This document shows positions 54,505-64,000 of a stretch of DNA of 64,000 nt, one piece after another; the first letter of the stretch is position 1, and each line of letters starts with the position of its first letter. The DNA is from Hyphomicrobiales bacterium (lineage in GTDB: Bacteria; Pseudomonadota; Alphaproteobacteria; Rhizobiales; CAJQND01). The stretch is from positions 1-64,000 of the forward strand of contig JANQOW010000042.1 of the NCBI GenBank assembly GCA_028285595.1. The letters run 5' to 3'. Under the pieces are notes generated by a model. The model was given only the letters and a program-made list of their open reading frames with translations, searched no databases and had not been told where the DNA came from. A program made the translations under genes and the position numbers.

Positions 54505-55673
54505 TATGCGGCCTCCTTCACGGCAGCGACGATCTTCTGGGCCGCGTCGTTCAAATCGTCGGCCGGAATGACGTTGAGGCCGCTGTCGGTGAGGATCTTC
54601 TTGCCCTTCTCCACATTGGTGCCCTCAAGGCGCACCACCAGAGGCACTTGCAGCCCCACATCCTTAATGGCGGTGACCACCCCTTCGGCGATCACGTCAC
54701 AACGCATGATGCCGCCGAAAATGTTCACCAGAATGCCCTCAACCTGCGGGTCTGAGGTGATGATCTTAAAGGCCGCCGTCACCTTCTCCGTGGTGGCGCC
54801 GCCGCCCACGTCCAGGAAGTTGGCGGGCTCTGAGCCATAGAGCTTGATGATGTCCATGGTGGCCATGGCGAGGCCGGCGCCGTTCACCATGCAGCCGATC
54901 TTGCCGTCCAGCGCGATGTAGTTAAGGTCGAACTTGGAGGCTTCCAGCTCTTTTTCGTCCTCTTCGGTCTCGTCGCGCAGCTCTTCGAGGTCTTTGTGGC
55001 GATAGAGTGCGTTGGAATCGAAGTTCACCTTGGCATCCAGGCAAAGCAGTTCGCCGCCTTCGGTGACCACGAGCGGGTTGATCTCCAACAAACTCATGTC
55101 GCTTTCCGTGAAAGCCTTGTATAGGTTGGAGATCAGCTTGACGCACTGCTTGACCTGATCGCCTTCCAGCTTCAGGGCATAGGCAATGTCGCGGCCCACA
55201 TAGGGGCTGAAACCGGAGGCCGGATCCACCGTGATGGTGAGGATCTTCTCAGGGGTTTCCGCAGCCACCGCCTCAATGTCCATGCCGCCTTCAGTGGAGG
55301 CGATGAAGGCGATGCGCGAGGTGGCCCGGTCCACCAGGCAGGAGAGATAGAGCTCGCGGGCAATGGCGCTGCCGGCTTCGATGTAAAGCCGGCCCACTTC
55401 CTTGCCTTGAGGTCCGGTCTGGTGGGTCACCAGGTTCATGCCCAGAATGCGGTCAGCCTCGGTGCGCACTTCGTCGATGGATTTGACCACCTTCACGCCG
55501 CCGCCTTTGCCGCGTCCGCCCGCATGGATCTGCGCTTTGACCACCCAAACAGGGCCGCCCAGCTTTTCCGCCGCTTCAACGGCCTCATCGACCGTGAACG
55601 CCGGGTAGCCGTGCCCGGTGGGCACGCCGAAGCCGCGCAGCAGTTCTTTGGCCTGATATTCGTGGATATTCAT
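54504..55673 (-). CDS. sucC: Succinyl-CoA synthetase beta subunit
   Basis: ATP-grasp subunit of succinate-CoA ligase, 389 residues. Family features are [37 protein letters not shown], the metal/nucleotide site [20 protein letters not shown] and [16 protein letters not shown]. It begins 37 bp after mdh and is coupled to sucD. Confidence 0.98.
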   Translation of the reverse strand: MNIHEYQAKELLRGFGVPTGHGYPAFTVDEAVEAAEKLGGPVWVVKAQIHAGGRGKGGGVKVVKSIDEVRTEADRILGMNLVTHQTGPQGKEVGRLYIEAGSAIARELYLSCLVDRATSRIAFIASTEGGMDIEAVAAETPEKILTITVDPASGFSPYVGRDIAYALKLEGDQVKQCVKLISNLYKAFTESDMSLLEINPLVVTEGGELLCLDAKVNFDSNALYRHKDLEELRDETEEDEKELEASKFDLNYIALDGKIGCMVNGAGLAMATMDIIKLYGSEPANFLDVGGGATTEKVTAAFKIITSDPQVEGILVNIFGGIMRCDVIAEGVVTAIKDVGLQVPLVVRLEGTNVEKGKKILTDSGLNVIPADDLNDAAQKIVAAVKEAA

Positions 55674-55710
55674 CTATTCTCCCCTCCTTGGCCTTGTCAC
55701 CTTAGCGTAT

Positions 55711-56748
<1,038 letters not shown>

Positions 56749-56826
56749 CTATCGCGATTGCAGGGCAACTGCAAGCCTACTAAAGACTCTGGCAGGCAGA
56801 CCCCTTTAGCGTTGGAGGTGAAGACT

Positions 56827-57783
56827 ATGACAGCAAACATGCGCGGAGCTGATGGCCGGCTCAACCGGGCCTATAGCGGCGTGCCGACCTTTCTCAGAAG
56901 CGATTACTGCGATGATATCGGCACATTGGACGCGGACTATGCGGTTCTCGGTGTGCCGTACGACGATGGCTCGCCCTTTGTGGGAGGATCGCGCTTCTGT
57001 GCCCGGGCGGTGCGGGAGCATTCCTTACGCTTCGGCGGCGGCGCGCTTTATGACATTGCCGAGGATAAGGAATATCTGCGCGAGGCCATGGCCGAACGGC
57101 GGATCGTGGACTGCGGGGACGTGGATGTGGCCCCCAGCCGGGGCGATCTCACCATGGCGAACCTCACACAGGACGTGATCGCCATTCGCGGGCGCGGCGC
57201 CATGCCCATCGTGCTGGGGGGAGATCATACGCTCACCTATCCGGTGGTGCGGGCCTACGAGGCGCCCATGCATGTGATCCAGTTGGATGCCCATTTGGAC
57301 TACACGCCCGATACGGAGGGGCTGACCTACACCAACTCCACCTCCATGCGCCTGATCCATCAGATGGAGCATGTGACCAGCCTCACCCAGGTGGGCATCC
57401 GTTCCATGCGGGACATGAAGCAGAACGCCGATGATGCCAGGGCCAATGGCGGACGCATCGTGACCATGCCGGAGATCCGGCGGAACGGTGCGGCATCCAT
57501 TGTGGATCATCTGCCGGCCGGGGATGATTGCTATGTGACCATCGATATTGATGCCTATGACATGTCGCTCTGTCCGGGGTGTATCTCGGCGGAACCGGGC
57601 GGGCTGACGTTTGAGGAGATGCAGGAGGCGCTGAAAGCGATCAGCTCGAGCCTCAATGTGGTGGGGTTTGACTTTGTGGAGGTGAACCCGCCGCTCGATG
57701 TGGGGACGGGGGTAACGTCCTATCTGGGCGCGCTGACCGTGGCGATGTTCTTAGGCTATATCGACGAGGCGCGGCGGGGGTAG
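56827..57783 (+). CDS. Agmatinase/arginase (ureohydrolase) family protein
   Basis: A 318-residue ureohydrolase. The binuclear Mn site is visible: GGDHTLTYPV, LDAHLDYTPD and TIDIDAYDMSLCPG. The last motif is close to agmatinase-type DxDxxDP but lacks the usual Pro directly after the last Asp. The ring of loops that sets substrate (agmatine, guanidinobutyrate, guanidinopropionate or others) cannot be read from sequence here. GGAGG lies just before the ATG at 56827. It is divergent from mdh and followed by the repeat region. Confidence 0.88.
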   Translation: MTANMRGADGRLNRAYSGVPTFLRSDYCDDIGTLDADYAVLGVPYDDGSPFVGGSRFCARAVREHSLRFGGGALYDIAEDKEYLREAMAERRIVDCGDVDVAPSRGDLTMANLTQDVIAIRGRGAMPIVLGGDHTLTYPVVRAYEAPMHVIQLDAHLDYTPDTEGLTYTNSTSMRLIHQMEHVTSLTQVGIRSMRDMKQNADDARANGGRIVTMPEIRRNGAASIVDHLPAGDDCYVTIDIDAYDMSLCPGCISAEPGGLTFEEMQEALKAISSSLNVVGFDFVEVNPPLDVGTGVTSYLGALTVAMFLGYIDEARRG

Positions 57784-57785
57784 CC

Positions 57786-57886
57786 ACACCGTCATCCCGG
57801 AATTTGCGCCAGCAAATATCCGGGACCCAGAGCGGCGTGCTTAGAGGGTGGCTGCCCCTAGGTCCCCGCGTTCGCGGGGATGACGG
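57786..57886. repeat. 101-bp palindromic repeat, copy 1
   Basis: The copy begins just after the stop of the ureohydrolase gene. It has outer inverted ends CGTCATCCC/GGGATGACG. Inside are two hairpins: CCCGGAATTTGC with GCAAATATCCGGG, and TCCCCGCG with CGCGGGGA. It differs from copy 2 at only a few positions (GCTTAGAGG versus GCTCTGAGG). No coding capacity is evident. Confidence 0.85.
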
Positions 57887-58067
57887 GGGGAAAGCGGGGA
57901 TGACGGAGGGGACAGTTGGGATGATGGAGGGGTAAGTACTTGGCTCGCGCCCTTGCGTACGCGAGGGCCCATGGCCGGGACCACTCCTGTCGCTCAGAAG
58001 GTTCCTGCTTTCGCAGGAACGCGGGGTTCGGTTTCCGCTCCCCTGCGCACGCAGGCGGGGGTAGCCC
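57887..58067. repeat. GGGGATGACGG-type tandem tract and hairpins between copies 1 and 2
   Basis: Degenerate short repeats of the form GGGGATGACGGAGGGG follow copy 1. Further on are two hairpins with related stems: GTTCCTGC-TTTC-GCAGGAAC (58001-58020) and CCTGCG-CA-CGCAGG. The spacer looks built from fragments of the same repeat family and has no gene. Confidence 0.6.
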
Positions 58068-58168
58068 ACACCGTCATCCCGGAATTTGCGCCAGCAAATA
58101 TCCGGGACCCAGAGCGGCGTGCTCTGAGGGTGGCTGCCCCTAGGTCCCCGCGTTCGCGGGGATGACGG
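58068..58168. repeat. 101-bp palindromic repeat, copy 2
   Basis: Same length and structure as copy 1, with start offset 282 bp. Both internal hairpins and the outer CGTCATCCC/GGGATGACG ends are intact. Confidence 0.85.
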
Positions 58169-58302
58169 AGGGGAAAGCGGGGATGACGTAGGGGAAGGCG
58201 GGGATGACGGAGGGGACAGTTGGGATGACGGGGGGAAGCGGGGATGATGGAGGGGATAGTTGAGATGATGGAGGGGAAAGCGGGGGTAGGCGACGTGGCA
58301 CC
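58169..58302. repeat. GGGGATGACGG-type tandem tract between copies 2 and 3
   Basis: A run of degenerate units such as GGGGATGACGGAGGGGA and GGGATGATGGAGGGGA. These look like partial tandem duplications of the right end of the 101-bp element. Confidence 0.65.
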
Positions 58303-58403
58303 ATCACGTCATCCCGGAATTTGCGCCAGCAAATATCCGGGACCTAGAGCGGCATGCTCGGAGGGTGGTTGCCCCTAGGTCCCCGCGTTCGCGGGGATGA
58401 CGG
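58303..58403. repeat. 101-bp palindromic repeat, copy 3
   Basis: Third copy, slightly more diverged (GACCTAGAGCGGCATGCTCG in the middle), ending 22 bp before the ridA stop. Orientation is the same as in copies 1 and 2. Confidence 0.83.
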
Positions 58404-58424
58404 AAGGGGCAACGCCGCGTTCCC

Positions 58425-58820
58425 CTACTCCCCCACAACCGCAACCGCCTCGATCTCCACCAGCATGGTCTCCTCCGCCAGGGGCGTCTGGACCGTGGTC
58501 CTTGCCGGGGGATCGTTCGGGAAGATCTTGGCGAACTCCTCGTTCATGATCTGAAAGTCCGCCATATCCTTCAAATAAACATTGCACTTCACCACATCAT
58601 CCCAGGTGGCCCCGCCCTCTTTCAGCACCGCCTCAACATTCGCCAAAGTCTGGATGGTCTGCGCGCGTACATCGCCGATGCCGGTCACCTCGCCGGTTGC
58701 GTCCCAGGCCACCTGACCGGCGGTGAAGATCATTCCGCCGCCTTTGGCACCTGGGGAATAGGGGTAGGTGGGGCGAGGCTGGAAATCCAGGCTGGCGGGT
58801 TTCAGAACGGTGCGGGGCAT
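58425..58820 (-). CDS. RidA (YjgF/UK114) family protein
   Basis: A 131-residue RidA-family protein, possibly an enamine/imine deaminase. Features are GGMIFTAGQVAWDATGEV, QTIQTLANVEAVLKEGGATW and the conserved Arg in NDPPARTTVQTPLAEETMLV near the C-terminus, which binds substrate carboxylate in RidA. Typical length. It is divergent from the EamA transporter, and its 3' end abuts repeat copy 3. Confidence 0.9.
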   Translation of the reverse strand: MPRTVLKPASLDFQPRPTYPYSPGAKGGGMIFTAGQVAWDATGEVTGIGDVRAQTIQTLANVEAVLKEGGATWDDVVKCNVYLKDMADFQIMNEEFAKIFPNDPPARTTVQTPLAEETMLVEIEAVAVVGE

Positions 58821-58909
58821 CGCGGGCCTTCTCCTTTGCGCATTGAGCGCTTTCCTTGAGCAAAAAACTGCTCTAGCATTTTTGCTCCACTCCGGCCACG
58901 GCCCTGATC

Positions 58910-59830
58910 ATGACCACCACAGACACCTCTTCAAGGCGCGATGCGAATGCTCCCCTGGTGGGCATCGCACTGGTGATCCTCGGGGTGTCCCTCGGTGCGG
59001 TGAACGGCGCCATCTTCAAGGCGCTCACGCCGCTGCTGCCGGAAGTGATGGTGACCTTCGGGCGCTATGTGGTCTATCTCGCCATCATGCTGCCCGTGGC
59101 CCTATGGCGCCGGGGTACGCTGGTGTTCTGGCCGCCGCGCCCGGGATTGCAGATCGCCCGCGGGGTGATCCAATGTCTGGGCACGCTTGCCTTTGTGGCC
59201 GCCGCCGTGGGGATGCCCGTCGCCGATGCCATTGCGCTGCTCTATGTCTATCCCTTCCTGGTGACGGCCCTGGCGCCCTTTGCGCTGGCTGAGAAGGTGC
59301 CGCGCATCGCCTGGGCCGGTGTGGCCGGAGGCTTTCTGGGGGTGCTGATCATCATGAAGCCCGGTTTTGACGGGGTGAACGTTTATGCGCTCTGGGCGGT
59401 GCTGTGCGGCTGTTGCGTGGCGGTGCAACTGGTGATCAGCCGCAAGCTCGCGCTCGTCTCCGGGGTGATCACCACATCCACATTCGGCGCCCTCGTGGGC
59501 ACCATCGTACTCGGCCTTCTGGCCCCGTTCTTCTGGCAGGAGGTCAGCTTGCAGGCGGTTCTCCTGCTCCTGATCCTGGGCGGGGTCACCGCGCTCAACC
59601 AGTCGGTTCTGCTCGCCGCCTTTGCCCGCGCCGAGGCCTCAACCTTGGCCCCGTTCGGCTATTTTGAGATCGTGGCCGCCGTGATTGTCGGCTTCTTGTG
59701 GTTCGGCGACTTCCCGGATGCCGTCGCCTGGACCGGCATCGCCATCATCATCGTCAGCGGCCTGTTGGTGGCCCGCTCCCAGGCCACCGCCCGCAGTCTC
59801 ATCGGGCGCCGCCGGGGGCGGCCGGTTTAG
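58910..59830 (+). CDS. EamA-family (DMT) transporter
   Basis: A 306-residue membrane protein with ten hydrophobic helices in two EamA repeats; conserved points include FGRYVVYLAIMLPVAL and, in the second half, FGYFEIVAAVIVGFLWFGDFPD. These transporters usually export metabolites or amino acids; substrate unknown. It is convergent with the PhoD-type phosphatase gene. Confidence 0.9.
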   Translation: MTTTDTSSRRDANAPLVGIALVILGVSLGAVNGAIFKALTPLLPEVMVTFGRYVVYLAIMLPVALWRRGTLVFWPPRPGLQIARGVIQCLGTLAFVAAAVGMPVADAIALLYVYPFLVTALAPFALAEKVPRIAWAGVAGGFLGVLIIMKPGFDGVNVYALWAVLCGCCVAVQLVISRKLALVSGVITTSTFGALVGTIVLGLLAPFFWQEVSLQAVLLLLILGGVTALNQSVLLAAFARAEASTLAPFGYFEIVAAVIVGFLWFGDFPDAVAWTGIAIIIVSGLLVARSQATARSLIGRRRGRPV

Positions 59831-59839
59831 GGGGCCTGA

Positions 59840-61405
59840 TCAGACACTGCGTGTGGGATCGAGCGTCACCTTGTAGAGCTCCTCATCTGCCCGGTCCATC
59901 AGGCGGACGGTCATCTGTTCGGTCTGGCCGTCAATGTCCACAAGGCCGAAGAACTGCAGACCCATGGAGGGTGGCAGGTTCGCGCCTTGCTCCTTGGTGG
60001 GGGCCTTGAAGAACTTGGCTTGCGGGCCGAACGTGCCATCCAGAGCGCCGGGGCCGAACGTGCCCGCATGGAGCGGACCGGAGACAAACTCCCAGAACGG
60101 GTTGAAGTCCTGAAACTGCGCCCTGTTGGGATCATAGTAATGCGCCGCGGTGTAGTGCACGTCGGCGGTGAACCAGACCGTGTTGGTGATGCCGGCGGTT
60201 TTGATGAAGCGCAGGAGATCTGCAAACTCCAGCTCGCGGCCCTTGGCGGGACCACTGTCGCCATTGGCCACGGCCTCAGCACCGGCCTTCTCCTTCCAGT
60301 TGTCCCACACGATCAGACCGATGGGCATGTCGGAGGCGATGACCTTCCAGGTGGCCTTGGAGTTGGCGAGCGCCCGCTTCAACCAGGCCACTTGCCGCTC
60401 GCCCAGAATGCGGGCATCGGGCGTCAGCTCGGTTTCCATGGAAGGGCCATTGGGGCCGCGGTAGGAGCGCAGGTCCAGGAAGAACACATCCAGGAGCGGG
60501 CCATAGGAGATCTTGCGATAGACCCGTCCGGGCTCTGCCGGCGTAATGCGCAGCGGGGTCATCTCATGGAAGGCCCGGGCCGCGCGGGCGGTGAGCACCG
60601 GCACGGATTTCTCCGTGTACCGGTCATCATTGGTGAGGTCCTTGGAGCCGGACCAGTTATTGACCACCTCATGGTCATCCCACTGGAAGAAGGTGGGACA
60701 GACCGCGTTCATGGCCTGAACATGAGTGTCCATCATGTTGTACTTCCATTGGGCACGGAATTCATCGAGGGTCTCGGCCACCTTGCGCTTTTCATCGATC
60801 AACACCGTGTTGCGCCACTTGGAGCCGTCTTTGAGGTCCACCTCGTCCTTCATGGGACCGTCTGCATAGACCGTGTCGCCGGAATGGATGAAGAAGTTGG
60901 GCCGGTGCTTGGCCATGGTGGCATAGGTGGCCATGCCCATATCGTCGATGCCCCAGCCCTGGCCGGCCGTGTCGCCGGACCAGGCAAACCGCACATCGCG
61001 GCGCGAGGCTGGCGCGGTCTTGAACCGGCCGACAATGGGCTCTGAGGTGATGGACATGTTGGAGAGGTCCGCGGCCACCATGCGGTAGAAGATGTCCTGG
61101 TCGGACGGCAAGTCGGCCAGCAGGCGTTTTACCGCAAAATCGCTCTGCGGCAGCGCGTCCATGGGTGGCAGCTTGATGGCGTTGGCGAAGCTCTCAGTGG
61201 TGGAGACCTCGAACATGACCTTTGAAGGCCGGTCGACCCGGGTCCAGATCATGCCCGAACTCATGTCCACATCGCCGGACTGGACACCGTGGGTAAACCG
61301 AGGCCGGGCATTGGCCAGCGAATAAGAGGGCAGGGCCAGGGAAAAGGCGGCGGCTGAAGACGCGGCCATAACGTTTCGCCGGGTGAGGAGGAGTTTATCG
61401 GACAT
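59840..61405 (-). CDS. PhoD-type alkaline phosphatase family protein, Tat-exported
   Basis: A 521-residue PhoD-like phosphodiesterase/alkaline phosphatase (metallophosphoesterase using Ca2+/Fe3+ in PhoD). The N-terminus has a twin-arginine signal (LLTRRNVMAASSAAAF). Metal-site blocks include FAWSGDTAGQGWG, FFIHSGDTVYADG, FFQWDDHEVVNNW and VWFTADVHYTAAHYY. The start MSDKLLL at 61405 is preferred over a Met four codons upstream. It probably releases phosphate from esters in the periplasm. No Pho box was identified. Confidence 0.92.
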   Translation of the reverse strand: MSDKLLLTRRNVMAASSAAAFSLALPSYSLANARPRFTHGVQSGDVDMSSGMIWTRVDRPSKVMFEVSTTESFANAIKLPPMDALPQSDFAVKRLLADLPSDQDIFYRMVAADLSNMSITSEPIVGRFKTAPASRRDVRFAWSGDTAGQGWGIDDMGMATYATMAKHRPNFFIHSGDTVYADGPMKDEVDLKDGSKWRNTVLIDEKRKVAETLDEFRAQWKYNMMDTHVQAMNAVCPTFFQWDDHEVVNNWSGSKDLTNDDRYTEKSVPVLTARAARAFHEMTPLRITPAEPGRVYRKISYGPLLDVFFLDLRSYRGPNGPSMETELTPDARILGERQVAWLKRALANSKATWKVIASDMPIGLIVWDNWKEKAGAEAVANGDSGPAKGRELEFADLLRFIKTAGITNTVWFTADVHYTAAHYYDPNRAQFQDFNPFWEFVSGPLHAGTFGPGALDGTFGPQAKFFKAPTKEQGANLPPSMGLQFFGLVDIDGQTEQMTVRLMDRADEELYKVTLDPTRSV

Positions 61406-61620
61406 GTTTCGCTCCATTTCCGTGTCTTGAAAAGTGGGGGGACGTGCAGTCTCGCAAACCCGTGCGACAGCCAGCCTTCAGGCGGACGATGGTTTGATGA
61501 CCGATTTGTAACGCCGCCAAAACAGCTCGAATTGCACGGCGCGGGTTCACAAAGTGGCAACCAGGGCCGTGTAGGCTTGGACGCTTGTGAGTTGCGTGTT
61601 GAGTAGCGGGAGTTGGGGCA

Positions 61621-62373
61621 ATGGTTGCGGCGGAATGGGCGCTGGAGATTTCCGGCCTGGAGAAGAGCTTTGACCGGCCCGCCGTGCGCGGCCTTGATCT
61701 TCGGGTGAAAGGCGGCGAGTTCTACGCGCTGTTGGGCCCCAACGGCGCCGGCAAAACCACCACTTTGCGCATGGTCTCAGGCCTGTTGATGCCAGATGAG
61801 GGGGCGATTTCGGTCTTTGGGGTCGATGTGAAGCGCGATCCCGTGGCCGCCAAGAAGATCATGGCCTGGGTCTCCGATGAGCCCATGATCTACGACAAGC
61901 TGACCCCTTATGAATATCTGGAATTCGTTGCCGGCCTTTGGGACATCGATGCCGGGGAGGCGGAACGCCGGGCCAGCGAATTGCTGGACTGGCTGGAGCT
62001 GGCCCCCCATGCCCACGAGCGCTGCGGCGGCTTTTCCAAGGGCATGCGCCAGAAGGTGGCGCTGGCCGGTGCCCTGGTGCACGATCCTAAGCTGATCATT
62101 CTGGATGAACCGCTCACCGGCCTTGATGCCGGCTCGGCCCGCCTGGTGAAGGACGTTCTGCTTAACCGGGTGCGCGGCGGGGTGACGGTTATTATGACTA
62201 CACATATTCTGGAAGTGGCCGAACGCATGGCTGAGCGCATCGGGGTGATTGCCGAGGGCCGCCTGATTGCCGAAGGCACTCTGGACGAGCTGCGCGCCAA
62301 GGCCGGCCAGGACGGCTCGAGCCTTGAGGATGTGTTCCTCAATCTTGTGGCAGAACACGCCGAGGCCGCCTGA
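61621..62373 (+). CDS. ABC transporter ATP-binding protein
   Basis: A 250-residue ABC ATPase. Walker A is GPNGAGKTTTLRM, the signature is the variant GGFSKGMRQKVALAGALVH, Walker B is LIILDEPLTGLD and the switch His is in MTTHILEVAERMAERIG. The pattern is that of ABC-2/NatA-like exporters. Its stop overlaps the ATG of the permease gene (TGATGG), so they form one transporter. No substrate can be inferred. Confidence 0.93.
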   Translation: MVAAEWALEISGLEKSFDRPAVRGLDLRVKGGEFYALLGPNGAGKTTTLRMVSGLLMPDEGAISVFGVDVKRDPVAAKKIMAWVSDEPMIYDKLTPYEYLEFVAGLWDIDAGEAERRASELLDWLELAPHAHERCGGFSKGMRQKVALAGALVHDPKLIILDEPLTGLDAGSARLVKDVLLNRVRGGVTVIMTTHILEVAERMAERIGVIAEGRLIAEGTLDELRAKAGQDGSSLEDVFLNLVAEHAEAA

Positions 62374-63902
62374 TGGCTGCGCCCACCACGCTCACCTGGT
62401 TCGCCCGTCATGAGCTGAACCTGGTCTGGCGCGACTGGCTGTCGATGATGACCGCCGGCAAGCGCGGCAAGGAGATGCTGCTGGCCCTGGTGCTGACGGC
62501 CATGGCCGCAGGGGCCCATTGGATTGCCGGCACAATTGTCGATGCCTGGGCCGCCAACGGCGTGGCGCTCACCAAGCCCAATCTGGTGCTGCTGAGTGGC
62601 GGCGGTTTGTTGTTTTTCACACTGATGCTCTCCCAAGCCATGGAATCGGTTACGCGGGCCTACTACGCGCGCTCTGATCTGGACTTGATCTTGTCGTCGC
62701 CGGCCTCATCGCGGCGGCTGTTTGCTATCAGAACCGGTGCGATCGGGCTCTCCACCCTGATGCTGTCCGGGCTCATTGCGGCACCCTTCATCAACATGTT
62801 GATCCTGCGCGATGGCTGGCACTGGTTCGCCGCTTATGGGGTTATGGCGAGTTTTGCAGCCCTGGCCGCAGCCCTCGCGGTGCTCAGTGTGCTCGCGCTT
62901 TTCCGCACCGTGGGGCCCAAACGCACCCGGCTGATATCCCAGATCGTGGCCGCCATTGTGGGCGCCGGCTTCATCATCGGCATTCAGGCCGTGGCCATTG
63001 TCTATTACGGCAGCCTGTCACGCTTCACGCTTTTGCAGTCGCCGGAAGTGATTGCCCTTGCCCCGGAGGTGACGAGCTGGCTCTGGCTGCCGGCCCGGGC
63101 CGCCATGGGCGACATTGGCGCGCTTGCCGGCCTGGCCGCAGGCGCATTCGGGCTGTTTGCCGTGGTGATCGCCATGAGCTCGGCAAGCTTTGGAGACCAT
63201 GCGGTCTCTGCCGCCGGGGTCAGTGAGGTCAAGCACCACGAGACGCGCCGCGCGGCCGGCTTCAGAGCCATGAGCCCGCGCCGGGCTTTGCGCGCCAAGG
63301 AATGGGTGCTGCTGAAACGCGATCCCTGGCTGATCTCGCAAACGCTGATGCAGATCCTTTACCTGCTGCCGCCGGCCATGATGCTGTGGCTCTATTACGG
63401 GGAGAGTTCAGGGGTTCTGGTGATCATCATCACGGTGTTGGTGATGGCATCAGGTCAGCTTGCAGGCGGCCTGGCCTGGCTTGCCATTTCCGGAGAAGAC
63501 GCTCCCGATCTGGTGGCCACCGCGCCGGTGAGCGAGCGGGCCATTATCTGGGCCAAGGTTGAGGCGGTGCTCTCCATCATCGCTATCGTGGCGGCGCCGT
63601 TCATTGTGGCCATGGCATTCGTTTCGATGCACCAGGCCGTTGCCGCGGCGGCCGGCATTCTTCTGGCCGCGGGCTCGGCCACCGCCATCCAGCTTTGGTT
63701 TCGGGTTCAAGCCAAGCGGACCTTGTTTCGCCGTCGCCAAATCTCTTCGCGCACCGCCACATTGGGCGAAGCGTTCGCCTCGATCATGTGGGCCGGCACC
63801 GCCGGTCTTGCGGCTGGGGGGACCTGGCTTGCGGTGATCCCCGGGGTCCTGGCGCTGTGCGTTGTCGTGGCGATGAAGCTGGTCGCTCCGAAAGAGGCCT
63901 GA
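62373..63902 (+). CDS. ABC transporter permease
   Basis: A 509-residue membrane subunit with about twelve hydrophobic helices and short loops, partner of the overlapping ATPase gene. It includes RAYYARSDLDLILSSPASSR, a pattern of large exporter permeases in Alphaproteobacteria, but no named family is firmly recognised. Together they probably export a lipid, peptide or drug-like compound. The remaining 98 bp of the window hold no feature I can support. Confidence 0.85.
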   Translation: MAAPTTLTWFARHELNLVWRDWLSMMTAGKRGKEMLLALVLTAMAAGAHWIAGTIVDAWAANGVALTKPNLVLLSGGGLLFFTLMLSQAMESVTRAYYARSDLDLILSSPASSRRLFAIRTGAIGLSTLMLSGLIAAPFINMLILRDGWHWFAAYGVMASFAALAAALAVLSVLALFRTVGPKRTRLISQIVAAIVGAGFIIGIQAVAIVYYGSLSRFTLLQSPEVIALAPEVTSWLWLPARAAMGDIGALAGLAAGAFGLFAVVIAMSSASFGDHAVSAAGVSEVKHHETRRAAGFRAMSPRRALRAKEWVLLKRDPWLISQTLMQILYLLPPAMMLWLYYGESSGVLVIIITVLVMASGQLAGGLAWLAISGEDAPDLVATAPVSERAIIWAKVEAVLSIIAIVAAPFIVAMAFVSMHQAVAAAAGILLAAGSATAIQLWFRVQAKRTLFRRRQISSRTATLGEAFASIMWAGTAGLAAGGTWLAVIPGVLALCVVVAMKLVAPKEA

Positions 63903-64000
63903 TCTGAAAAGACCGGCGGTGCCGGTTTTGAAGACGCCACTAAATAGTTGATATTGTTGCCACGAAAAGTGCGAGTCTGCGAAACGAACCCAATTTCGCG

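Noticed and set aside
57784-58424. CRISPR array or protein-coding gene in the repeat region
   Set aside because: Three 101-bp palindromic copies with irregular GC-rich spacers of 134-181 bp do not fit CRISPR repeats, and no cas gene is near. Frames here are composition artefacts.

Overview
The window is from a phototrophic alphaproteobacterium, a purple non-sulfur type. It carries bacteriochlorophyll genes (bchO, bchD, bchI, bciA, bchE, bchJ), a phytoene desaturase cut by the left edge, an LH2 light-harvesting operon (pucBA, pucC), the aerobic repressor gene ppsR, a bacteriophytochrome module, oxygen-independent hemN, and hemC. The housekeeping half (mdh, sucC, sucD, odhA, odhB and lpd in one run, plus typA, argG and xerC) also fits Alphaproteobacteria. 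A Hyphomicrobiales or Rhodobiaceae-like host is a reasonable guess, but no 16S gene is present to settle it. Reaction-centre and LH1 (puf, puhA) genes are not in the window.

Layout. 1-7.5 kb, minus strand: ppsR, a DUF3422 gene, bchI-bchD-bchO and crtI. 7.7-11.2 kb, plus strand: heme oxygenase, bacteriophytochrome histidine kinase and FixJ-type response regulator, with overlapping ends. 11.4-14.0 kb: small RHH-like protein, DUF2177 membrane protein, ScfR-type regulator and a small conserved protein. 14.1-17.6 kb: puc regulatory region, pucB, pucA, an intercistronic hairpin, an unrecognised protein with 16-residue C-terminal repeats, pucC and a peptide deformylase. 17.6-24 kb: cytochrome c, bciA, divergent bchE-bchJ-hemN, and hemC. 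24.5-29 kb: a hydrolase/PLP-decarboxylase pair, then two unknown genes beside tRNA-Gly(GCC), which look accessory. 29-47.8 kb: mixed housekeeping, transport and envelope genes, including an SbtA-like permease divergent from a LysR regulator. 47.8-56.7 kb: TCA-cycle genes. 56.8-64 kb: arginase-family enzyme, a region with three 101-bp palindromic repeats, RidA, EamA transporter, PhoD-type phosphatase and an ABC exporter.

How it works together. Several promoter regions carry the PpsR/CrtJ motif TGT-N12-ACA: crtI (two overlapping sites), bchI, puc and bchE (tandem sites). A one-mismatch copy lies at ppsR itself. The bchE region also has an FNR-like box overlapping a PpsR site, so the anaerobic pigment branch (BchE, BchJ, HemN) probably responds to oxygen through both regulators. 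The bacteriophytochrome operon lies near puc and may add far-red control of LH2. The LH2 alpha chain has Phe-Phe where the B850 hydrogen-bonding Tyr-Trp pair is usual, which predicts a blue-shifted antenna.

The most promising uncharacterised item is the puc operon itself. It encodes a 230-residue repeat protein between pucA and pucC, and a divergent peptide deformylase right after pucC. In LH2 the B800 pigment is ligated by the modified N-terminal Met of the alpha chain, so a dedicated deformylase there is notable.
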